A stretch of 64,000 bases of DNA from Ostreococcus mediterraneus (taxonomy: Eukaryota > Chlorophyta > Mamiellophyceae > Mamiellales > Bathycoccaceae): NCBI GenBank assembly GCA_012295225.1, contig WMKK01000016.1, forward strand, positions 402,277-466,276. Reading direction: 5' to 3'. Position 1 is the stretch's first letter, and every line of letters begins with the position of its first letter. The position numbers and the translations under genes are program-made. The notes under the pieces were generated by a model. The model saw only the letters and a list, made by a program, of their open reading frames with translations. It had not been told where the DNA came from and did not search any database. Below are positions 19,495 through 29,157 of this stretch, one piece after another.

Positions 19495-22215
19495 ATGGAG
19501 CTATTTCGCAGCGAACACATGGCGCTGACGCGCGTGATCGTCCCGAGCGAAGCCGCGCACGGGACGTTTGCCGCGCTCGGGGCTTTGGAATGTTGCCAAC
19601 TCGTCGACTTAAACGCCGGGAGCGCGTCGTTTACGCGCACGTATGCGACGCAGATACGTCGAGCGGAGGAGTTGTTGCGTCGTATGCGGTATTTCGCGCA
19701 CGAGGCGAAGAAGGCAAAGGTGGACGTGGTGATACGCGAGGGCGGGAGCGGGGCGAGGTTGTCTTCGACGACGTCGTCTTCGAGCGCCGGTACGGATGAG
19801 CTCGATCACGTGAGTGATGAGTTGGAGAAGGAATTACGGTCGTCTTTGAGGAATTACGAGCGCCTGATGCGCACGCACAGCGAATTGGTGGAGCTACAGA
19901 TTGTGTTAGAAAAGGCTGGGAAGATTTTTGACGAGTCGCGGGCGACGAGCGGGGCGCGTCCGACGGATGATTATAGCGGCAGTCGAGCGTACGATGACGT
20001 CGAGGGTGGTGGTTCGCGAGGAACTACGTCCGAGGCGTTATTACCAGCGAACGACAATGAGTTCGACGTGCGTGCGCCAGGACGATCGGGCTCGTATTTA
20101 GAGATGGCGGAGCTCGGCTCGGAGCAACGAAGCAACGAAGGCACCTCGGGCGGCAACACGAGCGTCGAAAGCGCGCAAGAACAGGCGGCGAAAGCCGTAC
20201 GACTTGGTTTTATCACTGGAGTGTTGATGACGAGCAAGGTTGTGTCGTTTGAGCGGATTTTATTCCGCGCCACGCGGGGGAATATGTTTTTGAAACAATC
20301 GCAGATTTTGGGATTGGTCGTCGATCCCACAACTGGGGAAAAGTGCGAAAAGACTGTCATCGTCGTTTTCTTTGCCGGTGAACGCGCACGCGAGAAGATT
20401 GTCAAGATTTGTGAGGCGTTCAACGTCAACCGCTATCCTTTTCCAGAAGACTACACTCGTCAGCGACAAATGTACGCTGAGAGCACGGCGCGCTTGGTCG
20501 AGTTGCAATCGACGCTCGACGCCTCGACGGCGCACAGAGATGAGATATTGCGCAACATTGGCGATAATTTGAGTGACTGGTTCGGTATGGTCTTGCGCGA
20601 GAAAGCCATCTATCATGCGATGAACATGTGTCGGGTGGATGTCACGCGAAAGGTGCTCGTGGCGCATGCGTGGGTGCCCACGTACGCGACGGCAAAAGTG
20701 CAAGACACGCTGTCGGCGGCGAACACAGCTGCTAGCGCATCGGTCGGAACAATTTTCCAGGAGATTGAGAGCAAAGAAATGCCGCCTACGCACTTCCAGA
20801 CGAATAAGATTACGGCTGTGTTCCAAGGAATTGTCGAAGCGTACGGCGTTGCGAGCTACCGAGAAGTCAACCCGGCAGTGGCCACCATCGTGACTTTCCC
20901 ATTCTTATTTGCAGTGATGTTTGGAGACTTTGGTCATGGTATCTTGATGTTACTCGTCGCGATGTACTTGATCATGAATGAGAAAAAGATGGGCGCGAGC
21001 AAGCTGAATGAAATTGTACAGATGGGATTTGACGGTCGCTATGCGATTTTATTCATGTCCATCTTTAGCATTTACACCGGGCTTTTGTACAACGAATGCT
21101 TCTCGGTACCGATGAATTGGTTTGGTGAGAGCAAGTATGTGTGCGATCCCAACGATCCTACGGCAGCGACGACGTGCGACTCCAAGTACACAACTGGTTT
21201 GGTGAACAACGGCGACGGAGCGTACGCGTTTGGCGTCGATCCCATATGGCATGGCTCTCGCTCTGAATTGCCGTTTTTGAACTCAATGAAGATGAAAATG
21301 TCAATCCTCATGGGCGTCACGCAAATGATGCTCGGGATTTTCATGTCGTGCTTGAACCACTTATACACCAATGACAAATTGTCATTGTATTTTGAGTTCA
21401 TCCCGCAAGTCCTCTTCCTCGGCGCGCTCTTTGGTTACCTCTCGCTGTTGATCGTCATCAAGTGGTGCACCCCGGGATCGACCGCGGATTTGTATCACGT
21501 CATGATTTACATGTTCTTGGCCCCGGGCAACGTCGATTGCGCTGGAGAAGGCGAGAACGGCGGCCCAGGATGTCCCGAGAACGTTTTGTTTGCCGGACAA
21601 GCGGCGTTTCAAAACTTTCTCCTCTTTGTCGCCTTCGTCGCTGTGCCGGTGATGTTGATCCCGAAGCCGTACTTCTTGAAAAAGAAGCACGAAGCGTCGA
21701 GAGGAGGTGTTCGTCGAGGTGCCACAGGGTACTCTCGATTAGACACGGGCGATGACGGTGAGTTTTTGCAAGCGGCGGACACCGAACGAAGCGACGCCAG
21801 CGCCGTCGCTGAGGAGGAGGAATTCGACTTTAGCGAAGTCGTCGTGCACCAAGCGATCCATACCATCGAATTTGTGCTCGGTGCGGTGTCAAACACTGCG
21901 TCGTATCTACGTCTTTGGGCACTTTCCCTCGCCCACGCGCAACTTTCTGCGGTGTTTTGGGACCGCGTCTTCATGGGCGCCGTCGCAAGCGGCAACGTCA
22001 TCGCCATCTTCATCGGATTTGCCGTATGGGCATCAGCCACAATCGGTGTGCTCATGCTCATGGAGTCATTATCCGCCTTCTTACATGCCTTGCGTTTACA
22101 CTGGGTTGAGTACATGAACAAATTTTACGGAGGCGCCGGGACGAAATTTACCCCGTACACCTTCGCGGGCTTGGTCGCCGAAGAATTCGCCTCTAAAGAC
22201 GGCGCCATGGACTAA
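19495..22215 (+). CDS. V-type proton ATPase subunit a (V0 sector)
   Basis: 906 aa from the ATG giving MELFRSEHMALTRVIVPSEA, the usual start of the family. The cytosolic N-terminal half has coiled-coil stretches and the conserved LGFITGVLMTSKVVSFERIL and RGNMFLKQS. The membrane half begins at FPFLFAVMFGDFGHGILM and holds about eight helices. YLRLWALSLAHAQLS contains the essential proton-channel arginine (R806 here, Arg735 in yeast Vph1). EFVLGAVSNTASYL precedes it. Subunit a carries protons between the c-ring and the lumen in vacuoles and endomembranes. A Gly/Ser/Asp-rich insertion around residues 150-220 is longer than usual. It shares a short divergent promoter with proteasome beta6. Confidence 0.95.
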   Translation: MELFRSEHMALTRVIVPSEAAHGTFAALGALECCQLVDLNAGSASFTRTYATQIRRAEELLRRMRYFAHEAKKAKVDVVIREGGSGARLSSTTSSSSAGTDELDHVSDELEKELRSSLRNYERLMRTHSELVELQIVLEKAGKIFDESRATSGARPTDDYSGSRAYDDVEGGGSRGTTSEALLPANDNEFDVRAPGRSGSYLEMAELGSEQRSNEGTSGGNTSVESAQEQAAKAVRLGFITGVLMTSKVVSFERILFRATRGNMFLKQSQILGLVVDPTTGEKCEKTVIVVFFAGERAREKIVKICEAFNVNRYPFPEDYTRQRQMYAESTARLVELQSTLDASTAHRDEILRNIGDNLSDWFGMVLREKAIYHAMNMCRVDVTRKVLVAHAWVPTYATAKVQDTLSAANTAASASVGTIFQEIESKEMPPTHFQTNKITAVFQGIVEAYGVASYREVNPAVATIVTFPFLFAVMFGDFGHGILMLLVAMYLIMNEKKMGASKLNEIVQMGFDGRYAILFMSIFSIYTGLLYNECFSVPMNWFGESKYVCDPNDPTAATTCDSKYTTGLVNNGDGAYAFGVDPIWHGSRSELPFLNSMKMKMSILMGVTQMMLGIFMSCLNHLYTNDKLSLYFEFIPQVLFLGALFGYLSLLIVIKWCTPGSTADLYHVMIYMFLAPGNVDCAGEGENGGPGCPENVLFAGQAAFQNFLLFVAFVAVPVMLIPKPYFLKKKHEASRGGVRRGATGYSRLDTGDDGEFLQAADTERSDASAVAEEEEFDFSEVVVHQAIHTIEFVLGAVSNTASYLRLWALSLAHAQLSAVFWDRVFMGAVASGNVIAIFIGFAVWASATIGVLMLMESLSAFLHALRLHWVEYMNKFYGGAGTKFTPYTFAGLVAEEFASKDGAMD

Positions 22216-22400
22216 ACCTTCATCGCGAGCGCGCGAGCGCGCGCGTTTCTATAGCCATTCAAACACACATCAATTAGCACACACGCATTGTTTCAAATAT
22301 AAAAGATCGTGAAAACACGAAACAAGACTAAAACCATCCCGCGCGCCTCAGTTTAAAACTAAAAAACAGTTGAATCCGCACTGCTCGCCACGGTCGAGTC

Positions 22401-23201
22401 ATGCGCGACGCTTTCGCGCGCGCGCCTCGCGCGGTGACCCTGGACGCGAGTTTAATCACCCCCACCGATATCTTCTTCCTCTGCGTCACGTGTTTCGGAT
22501 GCTTTGCCATTCAAGCGCTGTCGCAACGCGCGTTCGCGCGTCGAGGCCCCAATTGGTTCACCGCTCTGAGCGCCGGTGCGCGCGTGGATATCGGTATTCG
22601 ATGCGCGAGTGCGGTGTGGGGCACGATAGCGGCGTCGGCGACAATTCCCGTGATTGTTCCGGTGATCATGCGCGGAACGACGGTGATGGACCGGGTGTAC
22701 ACGGTGATGCCGAGAGCGCGCGCGCTGTGCTGCGCGGCGTGCGGGTATTTCGTATGGGACGTGTGCGTATCACTCAAGTACTACGACGCAATATACGTCA
22801 CGCATGCAATCGCGAGCGTGATTACGTTTGGCATGCCTCAACTCATGCCGAATGGTTTTTTACATTATTACGGCGTGGTGTTTATCTTGTGGGAGTGTTC
22901 GTTGCCGTTTCTTACGGCGAGAACGATTTTGATAAAATCTGGACGCGGATCCACGATGGCGTTTTACATTGCGCAAACGCTCGGGTTTGGTTTATTTATC
23001 GCGTTACGATTCTTTATGGGGTTACCGGTGATGTATACGTACCTCATGGATGCGTATGAGATGTATTCGCGCGGATTGGCGACGCCGAAACCGGTGTACG
23101 CGTTTTACGTCGCCGGCGGTTTGATGTTTCAAATATTTAATTGCATTTGGGTGTTCGGTATGGCGAGAACGGTGCTCAGAGGCAAGAAGAAGCGCGTCTA
23201 G
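22401..23201 (+). CDS. TLC-domain membrane protein (TRAM/LAG1/CLN8 fold)
   Basis: 266 aa with about six or seven membrane helices. TLC features are a helix with FVWDVCVSLKYYDAIYVTHAI, HxxxS-type residues near the first His, then FLHYYGVVFILWECSLPFL with the conserved acidic residue, and a C-terminal basic tail RGKKKRV resembling an ER-retention signal. The closest general match is the TMEM56/TLCD4 type rather than ceramide synthase, since the ceramide synthase HH-D motif is not seen. TLC proteins act in lipid sensing or synthesis in the ER. The last 26 bases overlap the stop region of the convergent gene. Confidence 0.75.
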   Translation: MRDAFARAPRAVTLDASLITPTDIFFLCVTCFGCFAIQALSQRAFARRGPNWFTALSAGARVDIGIRCASAVWGTIAASATIPVIVPVIMRGTTVMDRVYTVMPRARALCCAACGYFVWDVCVSLKYYDAIYVTHAIASVITFGMPQLMPNGFLHYYGVVFILWECSLPFLTARTILIKSGRGSTMAFYIAQTLGFGLFIALRFFMGLPVMYTYLMDAYEMYSRGLATPKPVYAFYVAGGLMFQIFNCIWVFGMARTVLRGKKKRV

Positions 23202-25533
23202 GCGCGATGTCGCGTCGTTGTCGTCGTTGCCGATGACGACGAGGATGATGATGACGACGACGAGCCGGCCTCGCCGCCGTTTCGTCCTCGTCGTCATCCA
23301 CGTCTTTCGCCGTCGTTCGAACATCCAGCGACGCAAACGCGCGCATGCCGACGACAGCCACAACACCGCGTTTACTTGACGAACCATTATCCATAGTCAC
23401 CATCAACATCAGCGCAAACGCAGTGGTGATGAGAACCAACATCCACGATCGTTCCAGCGCTCGTACGTCTCGAACCCGCCTCGCCCGCGCCGACAACTCA
23501 CTCAAGCTGTGTTGTAACATGTCTCTATATAGATTTTCACCACGTGCAACGCAAATATGTCGCACACCCATGCGCGTGCGCGTCGCCAAATGCGCAGTAC
23601 GAACGTACGCGCGATGACATTCTCGCCGTAATGTCCTCGCGAGTGGAGCGCAAAACGCCGCTTCTCGATGCCACATCAACGCCGCCGGCGCAAAAAGTGC
23701 GATGACGACCACAAGCGGGGCATCCATCGACGATACAACGAACGCCATGACGAGAGAAATGAACACTACTCTACCACACGCGTGTGTCAACGTCAGAAAC
23801 GACGGCGTACAATCATCGTCATCATCAACGTTGTGAGTCTGTGATTTGAAGTGCGCGTGTACGCCGGCGCCGCATCCAATGCTCAGAACACCCAAGCAGA
23901 CGCCTACGATCGCCAGCGCATTCGACGACGTCCCGATACGTTTTCCAGCGAGCCATTGTTCGAGGGCAAACGTCGCCAACGCCGGCGCGACGCCTACGCA
24001 TGCGATGACGCCCAGCGCTACGCGCGCGCGCTTTGGCGAGCCGAATCGCGTCGACGCGAAATCCATCGCGCGCGTGACGAACCCACCGCCGAAGCGACGG
24101 CCACGACCACGATCGGCACTAACACCATCAGCTCGAAAGACCTCGCGCTGAGCTTCGTCCTCATCCGACATAGACTTGTAGTAGAAATCATGCGACGCGA
24201 ACGCGCACCGCGTGAGCGCGACGTCGCCAATCCCGCACAACGTCTCAAACGAGCCAATGAAACGCACACTATTCTCTGTATCATCATCGACGACGACGAC
24301 GCAATCCACAAGGGGCAATATTGCGAGTTCATTGGTGGTTATCACCGTGGATGCGCGAATGCGACGCTCGGCGACGTTGCATCGTTGATGAATCGCGTCG
24401 CGGCGTTTGCGCGCGCAATCGACGACATCCGCGCACGGATCCTGACATAAGATGACATTCGCACGCATCGCGCGCGCGCGCGCAAAACCCACGTCACACG
24501 ATAGTGTTTGATTGCTTTTGTCGTCGGCGTGCGATTTCACGACGCCGCGTCGACATTCACCGTCGCTTTCGAGAGCATCGCGAAGAAATTCCACTAGTCG
24601 CGCGCGCGCGACGTCGTCGACGCGAGACTTTGCGGTGCCCAACATTTGGGCGTTTACGGATGCACCGCACGCGTCGCGACGAGCCAGAGGCTCGGGAACG
24701 AGCCATTCATGGCGTGGCACGAACGTCGTCACCGTGACGGGTCGTCGACGCTGTGATTTCTTCATCGATGTCGATGTCGACGCCGCGCCGCGCGCGAGCC
24801 GAATGAAGAATCGATCGCGGCCGGGACCGACGACGGCGACGCGTTGCCGTGGCGCGGTGATCACGGCGGCGGGCGAAATCGCCAGCAATTGACGACGAAC
24901 ACGGGGCAGGTTCCGCATCGGAGCAGCAGCGAGGCGTCGCCCGTGTCGTCGTCGGCGTCGGCGCAGAGCCGACGTCGCAAACGCCGCGGATGATTGCGCG
25001 CAGACAATCGCGCCAAAGATATCCCGTTCATCCACGTACCCGACGTATGACGAATGCGCCAACGACGCAATGACGACGCATGCGAATGCAAACGCCGATA
25101 TGTATGCAAGAATTGGACCGGCGACGCGCGCGACGGCGGCATCGCGCGCCGCGGGTAGCGAATGTCGCACGACGCCGTCGGCGTCGACGGCGTCCTCGTC
25201 TTCATCCTCGCCTTCATCGTCGTCGTCTGCTTCTGCAAACGGTGACACGGCAAACGCAACGTCCCGATACATGACACATTCGAACCGCACATTCAGCGTC
25301 GAGCGCACGATTTCGCCGACGATATCCAACGCTCCAGAGGCGAACGCGGCGCCGACGAGCCACGCGCGCGAGCCCGGCTTTGCTTGGACGAATTCGCGCG
25401 CGCCCCACGCGCTCGCCGCGCCCACGCACGCGCGCGCAATATCCACGCACGCGACGCATGCGCGCGTCATGCGCACAACGCGGTGTGTATTATTAGCATC
25501 ATGAGCATCATCATCATCGCGCGCCGATATCAT
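23176..25533 (-). CDS. Large multi-pass membrane protein, no family recognised
   Basis: 785 aa. The ATG at 25531-25533 (complement) opens the frame; MTRACVACVD at 25470 is an alternative start. Hydrophobic segments are seen at AWLVGAAFASGALDIVGEIV, GPILAYISAFAFACVVIASL, ARVALGVIACVGVAPALATF, NALAIVGVCLGVLSIGCGAG, VVFISLVMAFVV plus VVVIALFAPAALMW, and SWMLVLITTAFALMLMVTM. Between the second and third lies a cytosolic-type region of about 300 residues rich in Arg and Cys (CQDPCADVVDCARKR). An acidic loop (DDDDEGEDEDED) sits near residue 105. The last 60 residues are Arg/His-rich and low complexity. The topology is transporter- or channel-like, but no diagnostic motif was found. The 3' end overlaps the TLC gene. 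Confidence 0.6.
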   Translation of the reverse strand: MISARDDDDAHDANNTHRVVRMTRACVACVDIARACVGAASAWGAREFVQAKPGSRAWLVGAAFASGALDIVGEIVRSTLNVRFECVMYRDVAFAVSPFAEADDDDEGEDEDEDAVDADGVVRHSLPAARDAAVARVAGPILAYISAFAFACVVIASLAHSSYVGYVDERDIFGAIVCAQSSAAFATSALRRRRRRHGRRLAAAPMRNLPRVRRQLLAISPAAVITAPRQRVAVVGPGRDRFFIRLARGAASTSTSMKKSQRRRPVTVTTFVPRHEWLVPEPLARRDACGASVNAQMLGTAKSRVDDVARARLVEFLRDALESDGECRRGVVKSHADDKSNQTLSCDVGFARARAMRANVILCQDPCADVVDCARKRRDAIHQRCNVAERRIRASTVITTNELAILPLVDCVVVVDDDTENSVRFIGSFETLCGIGDVALTRCAFASHDFYYKSMSDEDEAQREVFRADGVSADRGRGRRFGGGFVTRAMDFASTRFGSPKRARVALGVIACVGVAPALATFALEQWLAGKRIGTSSNALAIVGVCLGVLSIGCGAGVHAHFKSQTHNVDDDDDCTPSFLTLTHACGRVVFISLVMAFVVSSMDAPLVVVIALFAPAALMWHREAAFCAPLARTLRRECHRAYVRTAHLATRTRMGVRHICVARGENLYRDMLQHSLSELSARARRVRDVRALERSWMLVLITTAFALMLMVTMDNGSSSKRGVVAVVGMRAFASLDVRTTAKDVDDDEDETAARPARRRHHHPRRHRQRRQRRDIAPRRASSCL

Positions 25534-26086
25534 TCCGTCCTCCGCGCGCGAGACGCCCGTCCGTCGTCTCGCCCGCGCGAACCGGCGCCCGCGCGATGAA
25601 TACGCGCGTCAACCCACACGCACGCACCGTACACCGTCCACGCGCGAAAACACGCGACGCGCGCGCGCGAAAACACACGAAAACGCGCCAAATGCGACGC
25701 GCTCTGCGGCACCGCGGTCGCGTCATCACGACGACGACGACGACGACGACGATGCGAGTGTCACTTCATATTCCGCGCGGTGCCTCGAACATACCGACAG
25801 GCGCGAGCCACGCGCGCGCGCGACGACGACGACGACGACGCAATCACCACCGACGAACGCGGTGAATGCGCGCGCGAACGCGACACCGCCGCGCGTCGCC
25901 TCGTCGTCGTCGAAGTCGTCGTCGAAGTCGAAGTCGTCGTGATGATGATGCTGATGATGACGACGTGATACATTCAAAACGGTGCCAACGCCATGGAATG
26001 GTCCCACGAATGGTGCGCGCGCGCGCATCGACCGCCGCATAGCGACGCGAGCGCGACGCGAGCGCGCGCGAGAGCGAGAGACATCG
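25534..26086. other. Divergent intergenic region with simple repeats
   Basis: 553 bp between the orphan membrane protein and CWC15. It holds short runs of ACG at 25731-25754 and of GTC/GAAGTC at about 25904-25940, and ATG-rich simple sequence near 25940-25966. Long frames on both strands here are Arg- or Ala-biased and not supported. No RNA gene is seen. Confidence 0.5.
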
Positions 26087-26913
26087 ATGACGACCGCCCA
26101 TCGCCCGACGTGGGCGCCCGCAAAAGGTCGCGAACACCAAGGCGGCGCGCGATTATTTGGCCCGAGCGCCAAGGTGAGCAAGCTCGAGGCGAATGGATTT
26201 TTAACCCTGAAGACGCGCGCGCGCGGACAGAGCGCGGCGGATGAGTTACTCGAGCGGGATTTCGCGCGCGAGTTGGCGGAGAAGGAGCGTGAGGCGGCGA
26301 AGAAGGCGAGTGGTGGAGGCGTTGGGGGTGATGTGAAGGCGTTGGGAGGGGTGGAAGGGGACGCGGGCGCGGGGGCGTTTGGGAGATTCGCGCCGAGAGA
26401 CGAAGACGCGGATGACGACGACGATGATGGTGGCGATGGAGCGAGTGATGGTGAAAGTGAAAGTGATAGTGATTCAGAATCTGATGGTACGTATTTTCGT
26501 CTCGTTTTGTTGATACTTGGTGTCGAAGACGCGCGCGCGATGAAACGAATGCGTGAATCTCAGACTGACTGTTTCGTACCTCTGCAGACGACGATACCGC
26601 GGCGTTACTCGCCGAACTCGACCGCATCAAAGCCGAGCGTGCGAAAGAAGCCGCAGAGAAAGCGGCGGCGGAGCAAGCGGCGGCGGAACACGCGCGCGCG
26701 GATGAATTAGCCACGGGAAATCCACTTTTAGACTTGGCTGACGGCGGCTCTGGCGCGCCCGCGAACGCCGACTTTAAAACCAAACGTCGATGGGACGACG
26801 ACGTCGTGTTTCGCAACCAAGCGCGCGACGCCCCAAAAGTGGGCAAGCGTTTCATTAACGACACCATTCGTTCGGATTTCCACAAGCGATTCTTAAACAA
26901 GTACATTAAATAG
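26087..26913 (+). CDS. CWC15: Pre-mRNA splicing factor CWC15
   Basis: Two exons, 26087-26486 and 26588-26913, giving 241 aa. The intron starts GTACGT, has GACTGAC 19 nt before its end, and restores frame (SESD|DDTAALL). The N-terminus MTTAHRPTWAPAKG and the C-terminus KTKRWDDDVVFRNQA ... RFINDTIRSDFHKRFLNKYIK are the two conserved ends of the Cwf15/Cwc15 family. They are joined by an acidic Ser/Asp stretch and a helical EAAEKAAAEQAAAE segment. CWC15 is a Prp19-associated component of the activated spliceosome. A long minus-strand frame covers the same DNA but lacks any family. Length is normal. Confidence 0.92.
26487..26587 (+). other. Intron in CWC15
   Basis: 101 nt. Donor GTACGT, branch-type GACTGAC with its A at 26568, acceptor CTGCAG. 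Phase 1. Confidence 0.85.
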
Positions 26914-27074
26914 TACCAAAATGTAAAAGTTGCTTCATCACATGAAAAATATCATGATGACGTCGTCGTCTACTTTAGGCGCGTCAAACATCGCCGCGAC
27001 CGCGCCGAGTGCACGACGCGTGCACACAAAACGCAGACAACACTAACTCTCACGTTTTTATCACACACGACGTC

Positions 27075-28130
27075 ATGCGTGCCGTCGCGTTATCCGCCAT
27101 GCGCGCCACCGCAGTGTTCCCGCGCACCGCCGCCATGATCAAGCCTCGCGGTCGCGCCTCTTTCGCGTCGTCCACGTCCGTCAGCGCCAGCGCCAAGCGC
27201 GTTGAGAAGGGCGACAACGTGAGCATTCATTACACCGGTACGTTGGAGAACGGTGAGAAGTTTGACAGCTCCCGCGACCGAGGTGAGCCCATCGCATTCA
27301 CCGTCGGCGGAGGGATGATGATTCCGGGGTTCGACAAGGGCGTGCTCGGGTTGGCGGTTGGCGAGTCTAAATCGATCGTGTGCGCGCCCGCGGAGGCGTA
27401 CGGGGAGATTCGCCCGGAGAACATCTTACGCGTGCCGAAAAAGGACGTGGTCGATGCGGTTGGTGAGGAATTTGTCAAGGTTGGCGAAAAGTTGATGGTC
27501 GGCCAAGGCATGCCGGCGGAAATTGTTGAAGTCACGGATGACGAAGTGGCGCTCGATGCCAATCATCCGTTAGCGGGGAAGACGTTGAACTTTGATATTG
27601 AAGTCATGACTATCGATCGTTTGGATGTGAAGTACCGTGAGGCGTTCAAGTGCTTCTTTGATATCACCATCGGCGGCGCCGCCGCCGGGCGCGTCGTCAT
27701 GGAGATTCGCGGTGACGTCACGCCGAAGACGGGTGAAAACTTCCGTCAATTGTGCACCGGTGAAGCTGGGTTCGGTTACAAGAACTCTCCGTTCCACCGC
27801 GTGATCCCGGGCTTCATGTGCCAAGGGGGTGACTTCACCGCTCGCAACGGTACGGGTGGCAAGTCCATCTTCGGCAACAAGTTTGAGGATGAAAACTTTG
27901 CGTTGAAGCACACCGGTCCGGGTATTTTGTCCATGGCGAACGCTGGTCCGAACACCAACGGCTCGCAATTCTTCTTGTGCACGAGCGAAACCGCGTGGTT
28001 GGACGGCAAGCACGTCGTCTTCGGTAGCGTCGTCGAAGGTATGGATGTCGTGAAAAAGGTTGAAGAAGTCGGCTCGCAATCCGGCGCCACGAGTGCCGAA
28101 GTCCTCATCGCCGACTGCGGTGAATTATAA
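27075..28130 (+). CDS. Dual immunophilin: SlyD-like FKBP fused to cyclophilin
   Basis: 351 aa. Residues 1-42 form an organelle-type targeting peptide. Residues 43-184 are an FKBP domain of SlyD type: [32 protein letters not shown], then an inserted flap and [15 protein letters not shown], a hallmark of SlyD rather than FKBP12. Residues 190-351 are a single-domain cyclophilin with [29 protein letters not shown] and [10 protein letters not shown]. The catalytic and cyclosporin-contact residues are present: R242, F247, Q250, F300 and W308, equal to R55, F60, Q63, F113 and W121 of human CypA. Both domains catalyse prolyl cis-trans isomerisation. Bacterial and apicomplexan FKBP-cyclophilin fusions are known, but this pairing in an alga with a targeting peptide is uncommon. 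It is intronless and in one frame, so the fusion is not an annotation artefact. Confidence 0.9.
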   Translation: MRAVALSAMRATAVFPRTAAMIKPRGRASFASSTSVSASAKRVEKGDNVSIHYTGTLENGEKFDSSRDRGEPIAFTVGGGMMIPGFDKGVLGLAVGESKSIVCAPAEAYGEIRPENILRVPKKDVVDAVGEEFVKVGEKLMVGQGMPAEIVEVTDDEVALDANHPLAGKTLNFDIEVMTIDRLDVKYREAFKCFFDITIGGAAAGRVVMEIRGDVTPKTGENFRQLCTGEAGFGYKNSPFHRVIPGFMCQGGDFTARNGTGGKSIFGNKFEDENFALKHTGPGILSMANAGPNTNGSQFFLCTSETAWLDGKHVVFGSVVEGMDVVKKVEEVGSQSGATSAEVLIADCGEL

Positions 28131-28395
28131 AGCACGCAAAGCAGCAACGCTCACACGAGCAGCATGACGTTTTGAAATTCCCCTCCCTCATCATCACATT
28201 AAAACATAACACGCACCACGTTGGATAGTTTTTGCAAGCTCGCGGACGGATTTTTACCGGTACCATCTCTAGCGGTAGTAATATATTCCATATTCCACAC
28301 ACACGACCGCCCGTGGGTCACTCTGCGGCGCGCTCTGCGTCGCACCCCCGGCGTCGCCTCACGCCCGCTCGCGCCTTTCGTCATCGCATCGCACG

Positions 28396-29016
28396 ATGTC
28401 CGACGGCGTGAGCCACACGGACACGCCGCCGCCCTCCTATCCACCGCCCGTGACGTGCGATGCCAGTGGCATCGTGCGGCTCCCGATCGATTTTCACTCG
28501 CGCTCGCACATCTCGCGCGCGTTTGAAAACAAATGCTGGAAAGCATCGACGTTAGCCGTGTTCGCGCCCGCGTCGGAGTCGCGAACGATGATGCGCTCGA
28601 GCGTGGACGTGCCTCCGTCGTTGAAGGAAAAGGGTGTGAATCAAGAGCTCTTTGACGCGTTTTGCGACGACGTGAAACGCGCGTACGCCGACGCGGCGCC
28701 GGTCATTTCGACGATATGTGCGTTGATGTCGGTTTTTACGTTGGTTCTCGCGCCGTTTTGTTGTGCGTATCTATGTTGCTGCATGGGGAGCGCGACAAAG
28801 GCGGAGGAAAAGTTGACTCGGCGGTTGGATGAAATCGCGCTCGAGACGACGACGAAATGGAAGACGCGATACGGCGTGCGCGTGAGCATTGAACACGACG
28901 TGCACTATCAGCGACCATTCATGCCTGCCGAAGATGCATTGGTTGGATTTCGCTCGATGCCGCTTCGATCGAGCGCATGGACGGGGAGCGTGTTTGTGTT
29001 CGCGCCAGACGCGTAA
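28396..29016 (+). CDS. Small Cys-rich single-pass membrane protein, unknown
   Basis: 206 aa. A Pro-rich N-terminus (TPPPSYPPPV) precedes a soluble part. One hydrophobic segment (ISTICALMSVFTLVLAPFCC) runs directly into a Cys cluster, FCCAYLCCCMGS. The C-terminal 70 residues are soluble. Membrane-edge Cys clusters are common S-acylation sites, so palmitoylation is inferred. The stretch PSLKEKGVNQELFDAFCDDVKRAY recalls the start of the golgin A7/ERF4 fold, which partners palmitoyltransferases, but the match is weak. The gene lies 265 bp after the immunophilin stop on the same strand. Confidence 0.55.
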   Translation: MSDGVSHTDTPPPSYPPPVTCDASGIVRLPIDFHSRSHISRAFENKCWKASTLAVFAPASESRTMMRSSVDVPPSLKEKGVNQELFDAFCDDVKRAYADAAPVISTICALMSVFTLVLAPFCCAYLCCCMGSATKAEEKLTRRLDEIALETTTKWKTRYGVRVSIEHDVHYQRPFMPAEDALVGFRSMPLRSSAWTGSVFVFAPDA

Positions 29017-29157
29017 TGGACGCCAACGCCGCGCATCGCGTTCGCGAAAATTTATATTTTAATGCAGTAAACGTATAATTACATCATCAACGCGTTAGAA
29101 AAGGGATCAAATTGTATGTGTGCGCGCGCGTGCGCGCGCGTGAATAATCGTAACGGA

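Noticed and set aside
25974-26906. Long minus-strand frame of about 310 codons
   Set aside because: It lies antisense to CWC15, whose two exons give a conserved protein; the antisense frame is Ser/Arg/His-biased with no domain.
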